This document shows positions 1 through 4,684 of a stretch of DNA of 5,169 bases, in pieces (the first letter of the stretch is position 1; every line of letters begins with the position of its first letter). The notes beneath the pieces were generated by a model, which did no database searches, was not told where the DNA came from, and saw nothing but the letters and a program-made list of their open reading frames with translations. Origin of the DNA: an uncultured Veillonella sp. (GTDB lineage Bacteria; Bacillota; Negativicutes; Veillonellales; Veillonellaceae); contig CAAEOZ010000093.1 of assembly GCA_900757715.1 (NCBI GenBank), forward strand, positions 1 to 5,169. The letters run 5' to 3'. A program made the translations under genes and the position numbers.

Positions 1-75
1 AACAGATTATGTTCCATACTTGATTGTAAGATAGAGGACATCATGGAGTTTGTGCCGGATGAGGATATTAAGTAA
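1..75 (+). CDS. Cro/C1-type HTH regulator, C-terminal fragment
   Basis: The window opens inside a reading frame of 24 codons ending at TAA 73-75. The visible tail contains LCSILDCKIEDIMEFVPDE, which matches the usual ending of small (about 65-75 residue) clostridial Cro/C1-type helix-turn-helix regulators: the last helix of the HTH domain (L-C-x-I-L-D-C) followed by a D-I-M-E-F motif and a short acidic tail. Such proteins are cytoplasmic DNA-binding regulators, often found on mobile elements. The DNA-recognition helix is outside the window, so its target cannot be judged. A strong intrinsic terminator begins on its stop codon, so it closes its own transcription unit. Confidence 0.7.
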   Translation, partial: NRLCSILDCKIEDIMEFVPDEDIK

Positions 76-122
76 AGAGATATTTCCAAAATGTAATGAG
101 AGTTTGGAAATATCTCTTTTTT
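75..122 (+). terminator. Rho-independent terminator of the upstream HTH gene
   Basis: A perfect 16-bp stem (arms 75-90 and 103-118) encloses a 12-nt loop, and the 3' arm runs into six T residues (117-122). The 5' arm starts on the last base of the preceding TAA codon. The stem is A/T-rich at its base, so it could also act on a minus-strand transcript. Confidence 0.9.
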
Positions 123-192
123 AATCCGCAAATATTTATATTCTTGGTATTAAGGTGTACAATATTCCACCTGAAATAGCTGGTTTAGTCAC

Positions 193-221
193 TCTTACAA
201 AAGATTCACTTACGGTACAAT
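193..221 (+). promoter_or_regulatory. Possible promoter for the XRE-family regulator
   Basis: TACAAT at 216-221 is a fair -10 box. TCTTAC at 193-198 lies 17 bp upstream as a weak -35 candidate, about 50 bases before the regulator start. A second GTACAAT occurs at 157-163, with TTTATA (135-140) 17 bp upstream of its TACAAT. Either could be the promoter. A promoter is expected here because a strong terminator lies just upstream, but the -35 boxes are poor. Confidence 0.3.
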
Positions 222-267
222 GAATACAGCTTAAGCAAATATATAAGGTGCCGGAAAAGAGTGGAAG

Positions 268-591
268 GTGTACTACGATATTGTTAATAGTGGAGAAAGA
301 ATAAAAGAGTTGCGTGCGGCAAGAAGAATGACAAGACAGCAGCTTGCCGAGCAGATTGGATTGTCAGTGGATGCTCTGCGGAAAATTGAAGCTGGTGTAA
401 ATGGAGCAAAAATAGATACGCTGATTAGTATTGCTGAATTGTTTCATATAACGTTGGATTATCTTGTGTGTGGGTGTGAAAGAAAGGCAGAAGTCGATGA
501 TCTGCTGGTTGGTCTGAAGGAGAAGGAAGTACAGTTTATCCGGAATATGGTATTAAATGCCGTTGACAATATGAAGCTTCTGACAGAATAA
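268..591 (+). CDS. XRE-family helix-turn-helix transcriptional regulator
   Basis: This is a complete 107-residue cytoplasmic DNA-binding protein. Residues about 9-66 form a Cro/C1-type HTH domain: G-E-R-I-K-E-L-R, then T-R-Q-Q-L-A-E-Q-I-G (first HTH helix), S-V-D-A-L-R-K-I-E (recognition helix), and T-L-I-S-I-A-E-L-F-H-I-T-L-D-Y-L, the classical closing helices. Residues 70-107 form a charged helical tail of the kind used for dimerisation or ligand response; I do not recognise a named domain there. The start is GTG 268: an in-frame TAA at 244-246 limits upstream extension, and no other start codon comes before the domain. The ribosome binding site is weak (GGAAAAGAG 253-261), suggesting modest expression. 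The gene stands alone between two terminators, as expected for a self-regulated controller of a mobile element. Its operator and regulon are not visible. Confidence 0.88.
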   Translation: MYYDIVNSGERIKELRAARRMTRQQLAEQIGLSVDALRKIEAGVNGAKIDTLISIAELFHITLDYLVCGCERKAEVDDLLVGLKEKEVQFIRNMVLNAVDNMKLLTE

Positions 592-634
592 AAAAGTCGG
601 ATTGCATTTTTGATAATGCAGTCCGGCTTTTTTT
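590..634 (+). terminator. Rho-independent terminator after the XRE regulator
   Basis: An 18-bp stem (arms 590-607 and 616-633, two G-U pairs) closes an 8-nt loop, and the 3' arm ends in seven T residues (628-634). It overlaps the regulator's stop codon. The downstream region therefore needs its own promoter. Confidence 0.92.
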
Positions 635-662
635 ATAAGGATTTGGAACAGGTGGGAGTGTT

Positions 663-1131
663 ACTCTTAGTTCAAAAGAGTGTCGGTTACTGTAGAAGAT
701 GTGTGGTGTCAGTTATACTTTGTTCAGGTTCTGAGAAAAGAACCGTTGAATATTGAAAACAGAATAGGACACGCATATCCCACGAGCTTATATCGCCTTG
801 TCTATGACAGGGTGGCAGAATCCCATTTCGTGCGATGACTATCCTCAGAGCTGTAGCCGATTATGAGAAACGTAACAGCAGGAGCCTTTAAGGATAAGAG
901 CAGAGGGTTGTGCCTACCGGGTTAGCAGCCGGAGGTAATGAGATAATAAGTGCACCTGAATTTCAGCAAAACGCATTTTCAGAGAGTGGCTACTTTCGTA
1001 AGTCCAGATGGGCAGGAAACTACGAAGTGTTTGTGGCTGGCAAAGGATATGTTACCCGATACGGGGATGGTTAAGAAACCGGGAAGATAGTATTTTATCT
1101 TCCCACACAAACTGATTTATGGTCACCGACA
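663..1131 (+). ncRNA. Candidate large structured RNA or long leader
   Basis: This fills most of a 600-base stretch without a convincing gene. GC is about 48% over 781-1020 by hand count, against roughly 30-43% in two sampled lines of the neighbouring recombinase gene. Local hairpins are dense: 663-668/676-681; 727-732/739-744 (GGTTCT/AGAACC, 6-nt loop); 794-802/806-814 (9 bp, two G-U, 3-nt loop); 913-920/929-935 (CCT and CCGG against CCGG and AGG, one bulge); 995-1000/1021-1026; 1055-1058/1062-1065; 1069-1072/1077-1080; and 1081-1089/1096-1104 (perfect 9 bp). A long-range helix pairs 681-690 with 1122-1131 (9 bp, one mismatch), and 700-704 can pair with 1105-1109 just inside it. This organisation suggests a large ornate RNA of the GOLLD/ROOL kind, but I cannot assign a family. 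TATACT (714-719) is a -10-like box without a good -35. The exact ends are unknown. It could instead be the long 5' leader of the operon at 1243, or a decayed coding region. Confidence 0.42.
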
Positions 1132-1242
1132 GAAAAGAAATGTTTAGGTGTGATGGTGTGGAGAGTACAGATAAGTCAGCTTATGTGAGGAGATAAAGTG
1201 CGCACAGTATCAAATCAATATTATTTATAAGGAGATTTTAAG

Positions 1243-1665
1243 ATGGAAAGAGCAATTATATATTGTGCAAAAACAGGATTAGAGGCTACAGATCATTTTG
1301 TGCCGAAGTTGCTTGAAAAGTATTGTCAGGATAATGGCTATGAAATTGTAGCTATGCTTTCAGAGCCTGCTTCTACAGAAGGAGTTTCATTTCCGATGAA
1401 ATATGCCATTATTGGTTTAAATATGGAAGAAGATGTTAATACAATCATAACACTTTCAAAGGATATGATTGGTGCAACAGATGAGACCGTTATTGATACA
1501 CTTGGAAAACTCAGCGAATATGATATCTATGTGGAGGATATTAATGGAGAACTTGAAGAGTGTTATGAGATGATGTACAAAGAGCCTGTTCAGGAAAGTG
1601 ATATAAGAGGGCTGGTGCTTGATACGGTATCAAAGTTCTATCATAACATCAGGGACGGCAGATAG
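1243..1665 (+). CDS. Catalytically degenerate serine-resolvase-like protein
   Basis: This is a complete 140-residue soluble protein. I know no named family for it, but its layout follows the serine recombinase catalytic domain. A first strand, R-A-I-I-Y-C-A-K-T (3-11), sits where active enzymes have Y-x-R-x-S. Then come a helix ending E-K-Y-C-Q-D-N-G-Y (25-33), a strand E-I-V-A-M-L-S-E-P (34-42), and T-L-S-K-D-M-I-G-A-T (70-79) followed by a helix and Y-D-I-Y-V-E-D (93-99). The last block lines up with V-T-K-D-L-S-R-F-G-R of the recombinase downstream. The catalytic Arg and Ser are replaced by Ala9 and Thr11, and both arginines of the S-R-x-G-R motif are absent, so DNA cleavage is not expected. 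Residues after about 100 are acidic and unassigned. AAGGAG (1229-1234) lies 8 nt before the ATG. The next gene begins 8 bases after the stop. A regulatory or partner role with the active recombinases is inference. Confidence 0.75.
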   Translation: MERAIIYCAKTGLEATDHFVPKLLEKYCQDNGYEIVAMLSEPASTEGVSFPMKYAIIGLNMEEDVNTIITLSKDMIGATDETVIDTLGKLSEYDIYVEDINGELEECYEMMYKEPVQESDIRGLVLDTVSKFYHNIRDGR

Positions 1666-1673
1666 GAGGCAAT

Positions 1674-1997
1674 ATGCAGGATTCCAGAGAAAAAAAGCAA
1701 TGTCTGATATTTGTAAGGAATAATGCAAATGATACAGCTGACCGTATCGAGGCATATGCAAAAAAGTCCGGCATGAAAGTTGTTGAGACAATTTTTAATA
1801 CAGATAAAAAAGCGGTTGAACGATTAAGATATTATATTGAAAGAGATGTCATTATCTGTGTGCTGGTAAGAGATGTGGTAGACATTTCAATGGAACTTAA
1901 TGAGATTAAAGCTGTAATGACACTTGCAGCGGAACATGGAATCAGTATTAATGCAGAGAGCAGGGGCTATGAACCTGCTCTCATTTCTTATGAATGA
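1674..1997 (+). CDS. Second degenerate serine-resolvase-like protein
   Basis: This is a complete 107-residue soluble protein that again resembles a serine recombinase catalytic domain. It has L-I-F-V-R-N-N-A-N-D (11-20) in place of I-Y-V-R-L-S-K-E-D. The helix R-I-E-A-Y-A-K-K-S-G (24-33) is followed by strand M-K-V-V-E-T-I-F (34-41), then V-I-I-C-V-L-V-R-D-V-V-D-I-S (59-72), matching C-V-V-T-K-D-L-S-R-F-G, and finally A-A-E-H-G-I-S-I-N-A-E (85-95), matching the A-M-G-V-R-F-I-A-I-N-D segment. Arg15 at the first catalytic position is kept. The nucleophilic Ser is replaced by Asn17, and the two later arginines are missing (Asp70 and Met73 occupy those positions). It ends just after the domain, with no DNA-binding C-terminal part. 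AGGAGG (1664-1669) overlaps the previous TAG stop and lies 4 nt before the ATG, so it is probably co-translated with its neighbour. Family membership is inferred from motif order, not from a search. Confidence 0.72.
   Translation: MQDSREKKQCLIFVRNNANDTADRIEAYAKKSGMKVVETIFNTDKKAVERLRYYIERDVIICVLVRDVVDISMELNEIKAVMTLAAEHGISINAESRGYEPALISYE
1956..1982 (+). promoter_or_regulatory. Hairpin at a gene junction, possible translational control
   Basis: A perfect 9-bp stem (1956-1964 and 1974-1982) with a 9-nt loop lies in the last codons of the second resolvase-like gene, ending 7 bases before ATG 1990 of the next gene. Its 5' arm and loop contain the only Shine-Dalgarno-like G run nearby (1963-1966). 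It could hide that site or make the downstream gene depend on translation of the upstream one. Confidence 0.45.
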
Positions 1998-2136
1998 TAT
2001 GACAGAAGAAAATAGAAAATTAAAACTGATTATATTTCCGGGCGAAACAGTAGTGATTGATGAATATGGGAAACGGATTGTTGCCTGTCCGACAGAGGAT
2101 GAGGCAGAAGAATATATCAGGGAACAGGAGGAATGA
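1990..2136 (+). CDS. Small acidic protein upstream of the MazF-like gene
   Basis: This 48-residue protein from ATG 1990 overlaps the previous gene's stop by 8 bases. It has a hydrophobic core (K-L-I-I-F-P-G-E-T-V-V-I-D-E-Y-G-K-R-I-V, suggestive of a beta hairpin) and a strongly acidic helical tail (P-T-E-D-E-A-E-E-Y-I-R-E-Q-E-E). It carries roughly 15 acidic against 6 basic residues. I recognise no family. The frame is open back to TTG 1924, and ATG codons at 1951, 1969 and 1999 are alternatives. None has a well-placed ribosome binding site, so I chose 1990 for the stop-start overlap that implies translational coupling. A short acidic protein immediately before a MazF/PemK gene is the position and character of an antitoxin, but the usual MazE-type DNA-binding N-terminus is not visible, so this is only a suggestion. 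The next gene's AGGAGG lies in its 3' end. Confidence 0.6.
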   Translation: MNDMTEENRKLKLIIFPGETVVIDEYGKRIVACPTEDEAEEYIREQEE

Positions 2137-2141
2137 CATAG

Positions 2142-2528
2142 ATGAAACTGAACAGGGGCGACATTGTTATTGCAAATCTGGAGTCAGTAAGTAAAGGGAG
2201 CATTCAGAAGTATACAAGACCTTATATTATTATCTCAAATAACAAAGCAAATCAGTATTCACCGGTTGTCACAGCAGTAGCCATGTCCACAAAAACATGG
2301 AAAAAGAAATATCTGCCAACCCACTGTCCAATACCGGCTGCAAAGGTAAAGGTTACTGACACAGATTTTGAGGTATTTGACAGTATGGCATTATGTGAGC
2401 AGATTGTATCCATTGATGTAAATGTCCAGATTGAGAGGGTAGTTGCTTCAATTTCAGATACGGAACTACTTGATAAGATTACTGAATGTGTAAAAATCCA
2501 GATTGGGGCATATGAAAAGTACAATTAA
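2142..2528 (+). CDS. MazF/PemK-family protein (toxin-like endoribonuclease)
   Basis: This is a complete 128-residue protein with the PemK/MazF fold signature across its length: N-R-G-D-I (4-8), T-R-P-Y-I-I-I-S-N-N (25-34), N-Q-Y-S-P-V-V (37-43), V-A-M-S-T-K (46-51), Y-L-P-T-H (57-61) and C-E-Q-I-V-S-I-D. Family members are usually sequence-specific mRNA-cleaving toxins of type II toxin-antitoxin systems, about 110-130 residues long. The catalytic Arg (Arg26, equivalent to Arg25 of Bacillus subtilis MazF) is present. The catalytic Thr48 position is Ser49, which may still work. The usual E-Q-I-R-T-I-D reads E-Q-I-V-S-I-D, losing a conserved arginine. AGGAGG (2126-2131) lies 10 nt before the ATG, inside the preceding gene, consistent with one operon. 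Activity could be altered, or it may be an orphan used for regulation; the fold assignment is secure, the toxin role less so. Confidence 0.88.
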   Translation: MKLNRGDIVIANLESVSKGSIQKYTRPYIIISNNKANQYSPVVTAVAMSTKTWKKKYLPTHCPIPAAKVKVTDTDFEVFDSMALCEQIVSIDVNVQIERVVASISDTELLDKITECVKIQIGAYEKYN

Positions 2529-2533
2529 ATATT

Positions 2534-2589
2534 ACCGGGGCATTTGCTCCGGGTTACATAGCCACCTGTATTTTATGGGTGGCATTTTT
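2534..2589 (+). terminator. Tandem hairpins, terminator or attenuator after the MazF-like gene
   Basis: Two hairpins follow the MazF-like stop codon. The first (2534-2541 with 2546-2554, one bulged G) is GC-rich and lacks a T run. The second (GCCACCT 2561-2567 with GGGTGGC 2577-2583, one G-U pair) is followed by ATTTTTA, giving the form of an intrinsic terminator. It stands 21 bases before the next gene and could reduce read-through from the toxin-like operon. Confidence 0.6.
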
Positions 2590-2594
2590 ACTGA

Positions 2595-2601
2595 AAGGGG
2601 G
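2595..2601 (+). promoter_or_regulatory. Ribosome binding site fixing the start at 2611
   Basis: AAGGGGG, 9 nt before ATG 2611. It decides against a longer version of this frame starting upstream at 2503, which would overlap the MazF-like gene and translate through both hairpins. Confidence 0.8.
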
Positions 2602-2610
2602 ATAGATTTT

Positions 2611-2859
2611 ATGACAGCAGAAGAATACAGAGCACTATTAGATGTGGATTTTAACAATGTAAAAATAGAAGATCTGACTGATATTAGAAAAATTAAAATA
2701 GATAAAAATCAGCCACAGAGTAAGAGGCAGGCACAGTTCTTAAAACAGGTGGGAAATCCATATATGCTGCGTCGTGGAAGTATGATGATTAAGGTAAGCT
2801 TTGCGAATAATGGACTGTCGATGGAACAGGCATTTGAAAATCTGCTTTTGAATGTCTGA
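2611..2859 (+). CDS. Small DUF6870-like protein of mobile elements
   Basis: This is a complete 82-residue soluble protein. Its layout recalls short proteins annotated DUF6870 in clostridial mobile elements: an N-terminal M-T-A-E-E-Y-R helix, V-D-I/F-x-x-V followed by L-T-D-I-R-K-I-K-I-D, then R-Q-A-Q-F-L-K-Q-V-G-N-P-Y (about 49-61), and a C-terminal strand-helix block M-I-K-V-S-F-A-N-N-G-L-S-M-E-Q-A-F-E-N-L-L. I assign the family from memory of that pattern, not from a search, and its function is unknown to me. There are no membrane segments or signal peptide. The gene lies between a terminator-like hairpin and the leader of the recombinase pair. This suggests it belongs with recombination or element maintenance, but no motif proves it. 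Confidence 0.75.
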   Translation: MTAEEYRALLDVDFNNVKIEDLTDIRKIKIDKNQPQSKRQAQFLKQVGNPYMLRRGSMMIKVSFANNGLSMEQAFENLLLNV

Positions 2860-2881
2860 AAATTTGTGGTGGAATTTCAAA

Positions 2882-2935
2882 GTGATATGTGCTATGATGT
2901 TTTTGGTATAAAAATTCTAAATTAGTGCATATCAC
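2882..2935. repeat. 13-bp imperfect inverted repeat upstream of the recombinases
   Basis: Arm 2882-2894 (GTGATATGTGCTA) pairs with arm 2923-2935 (TAGTGCATATCAC), differing from a perfect DNA palindrome at two positions that are G-U pairs in RNA. The 28-bp spacer is very AT-rich. GTGCATAT of the right arm recurs at 2980-2987, across the recombinase start codon. A second short hairpin (2945-2950/2956-2961) follows. It could be a regulator or recombinase binding site, or an RNA leader element. Confidence 0.6.
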
Positions 2936-2971
2936 CTTATTGAAAAGTTATCTTCTAACTTAAACAACAAT

Positions 2972-2977
2972 AGGAGG
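2972..2977 (+). promoter_or_regulatory. Ribosome binding site fixing the recombinase start at 2986
   Basis: AGGAGG is 8 nt before ATG 2986 but only 2 nt before an in-frame GTG at 2980, so the ATG is preferred. An overlapping ATG at 2978 opens only a three-codon frame. Confidence 0.85.
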
Positions 2978-2985
2978 ATGTGCAT

Positions 2986-4683
2986 ATGAGTCAGATAAGT
3001 CAGATCAAAAAGATCTATCATGCAGCCATCTATGTTCGTTTATCGAAGGAAGATGGCGCTGTTGCTTCACATGAAAAAACTGAGAGTAACAGTATCGCAA
3101 ATCAGAAATCACTGATTAGAGATTTTCTCAAAAACAAAAATGATATTGAGGTTGTGCAGGAGTATGTTGATGATGGTTTCAGCGGCTCTAATTTTGAGCG
3201 ACCGGCATTCCAGATGATGCTTGAAGATATTAAGAAAGGCAAAATTGATTGCGTTGTCACTAAGGATCTGAGCAGATTCGGAAGAGAATATATAGATTCA
3301 GGTATGTATATTGAGCGATTATTCCCTGCTATGGGAGTAAGATTTATTGCAATCAATGATGGTATTGATTCCGGAGAGGCAAAGTCGCAGTCAGATGAGA
3401 TTATTATTCCATTCAAAAATCTTATTAATGATGCTTACTGTCGTGATATTTCAATTAAGATACGTTCACATCTTGAAATTAAGAGAAAGCAGGGAGATGT
3501 AATCACGGCATTTGTGCCATATGGATACAAAAAGAATGATAAAGATAAGCACAAACTGGAAATTGATGTATATGCAGCAAATGTTGTGAAAGATATTTTC
3601 AGAATGAAGTTGCATGGAAAAAGTCAGGATGCAATTGCATGTGAACTTAATTCATCAGGAATACTTCCACCGGCTGAGTATAAAGCAAGCACGGGAAGCA
3701 ATTATCAGACATGCTTTAAGACAAAAGAAAAGTCGGAGTGGACTTCAGTCATGGTAAGGAGAATCCTTACAAATGAGGTTTATATAGGTAATCTCGTACA
3801 GGGAAAACAGACAACACCGAATCACAAGGTCAAAAAGACCATAATCAAAGAAAAATGCGAATGGGTAAGGATTGAAAAGAACCATGAGCCGATTATCACG
3901 GACAGGGATTTTGAAGTAGTACAGAGATTGCTTGCAATGGATACAAGAACATCACCGGACAGAGAGGAAGTTTATCCGCTGTCAGGGGTAGTTACCTGTG
4001 GCGGCTGTGGGATTCCCATGGTAAGAAAAACTTCAAAAGTGGGTGGCAAAACTTATGCCTATTATCTGTGTGCAACCCATAAGGATTCAAAGCAGTGCAG
4101 TTCCCACAGAATTTCCACGGATAAGTTGGAAGAAGTGGTGCTAGAGCTTTTACAGACACACATTGATAACATGATTGACCTTAAAAGAATTCTTTCTTTT
4201 ATCGGCAACGTGCCGTTTCAGCAGCTTGATATGAAAAAGCTTGAGGAAAGGCGTGAAAAGAAACAGGCAGAGGTAGACAGATGTGCAGACCTCAGAGGAA
4301 TGCTTTATGAAGATATGAAGGATGGCATTATCTCAAAGGAAGATTACAAAGAGCTTCATACAGCATATGAGCAGAGGAAAAAGAGTGCCGAGATTGCCAT
4401 TCACCAGATTGAATTGGAAATGGAAGATGTGCTGAATCGTAAGAGCAAAGGCTTTGTATGGCTTGATTATTTTACGGAACATAAAAATATCGAGAAGCTT
4501 ACAAGGGAAGTGGTTGTATCTCTTATCCGTGAAATAAAGGTATTTGATAAAACCCACATTGAAGTAGTGTTTGACTTTGATGACTGCTACAAAGAATGTC
4601 TTAATGTTATTGCAAGTCAGGGGCATTCGGTTGAGGTGGACAGTACAGGAAAACTGAATATCAGATTAAAGGAGGCTGTGTAG
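2986..4683 (+). CDS. Large serine recombinase (resolvase/invertase family)
   Basis: This complete 565-residue cytoplasmic recombinase would cut and rejoin DNA at attachment sites through a phosphoserine link, driving excision or integration of the element. Residues about 12-160 form the resolvase catalytic domain: A-I-Y-V-R-L-S-K-E-D with Arg18 and nucleophile Ser20, D-D-G-F-S-G-S-N-F-E-R-P (62-73), and K-D-L-S-R-F-G-R (93-100) with Arg97 and Arg100. Residues about 178-275 form the Recombinase domain (P-Y-G-Y start; W-T-S-x-M-V-R-R-I-L-T-N-E-V-Y-I-G). A zinc ribbon follows with Cys338, Cys341, Cys362 and Cys371. Residues about 415-488 form a long charged coiled coil, the segment that controls synapsis in this family. 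The C-terminus (about 489-550) resembles DUF4368. All catalytic residues are intact and the length is normal for TndX/TnpX-like enzymes. The second recombinase starts one base after its stop, so the two are made together. Confidence 0.96.
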   Translation: MSQISQIKKIYHAAIYVRLSKEDGAVASHEKTESNSIANQKSLIRDFLKNKNDIEVVQEYVDDGFSGSNFERPAFQMMLEDIKKGKIDCVVTKDLSRFGREYIDSGMYIERLFPAMGVRFIAINDGIDSGEAKSQSDEIIIPFKNLINDAYCRDISIKIRSHLEIKRKQGDVITAFVPYGYKKNDKDKHKLEIDVYAANVVKDIFRMKLHGKSQDAIACELNSSGILPPAEYKASTGSNYQTCFKTKEKSEWTSVMVRRILTNEVYIGNLVQGKQTTPNHKVKKTIIKEKCEWVRIEKNHEPIITDRDFEVVQRLLAMDTRTSPDREEVYPLSGVVTCGGCGIPMVRKTSKVGGKTYAYYLCATHKDSKQCSSHRISTDKLEEVVLELLQTHIDNMIDLKRILSFIGNVPFQQLDMKKLEERREKKQAEVDRCADLRGMLYEDMKDGIISKEDYKELHTAYEQRKKSAEIAIHQIELEMEDVLNRKSKGFVWLDYFTEHKNIEKLTREVVVSLIREIKVFDKTHIEVVFDFDDCYKECLNVIASQGHSVEVDSTGKLNIRLKEAV

Positions 4684-4684
4684 T

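Noticed and set aside
640..1200. Group II or group I intron
   Set aside because: A GTGTG string at 701 recalls a group II 5' end, but no domain V hairpin, reverse transcriptase or group I core elements could be found.
2252..2524. Antisense open frame opposite the MazF-like gene
   Set aside because: It is fully covered by a well-supported MazF/PemK gene, has no ribosome binding site I can see, and is rich in Ser/Thr as expected from antisense reading.
663..2528. Type III (RNA-antitoxin) toxin-antitoxin system using the structured region and the MazF-like protein
   Set aside because: Type III antitoxins are short tandem repeats directly before the toxin. Here there are no tandem repeats, and three genes intervene.
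2503..2610. Longer start for the DUF6870-like gene
   Set aside because: It would overlap the end of the MazF-like gene and cross two hairpins, whereas ATG 2611 has a well-spaced ribosome binding site and begins the family-like sequence.
3102..3416. Antisense open frame opposite the first recombinase catalytic domain
   Set aside because: The plus strand encodes intact catalytic motifs here; the antisense product has no recognisable features.
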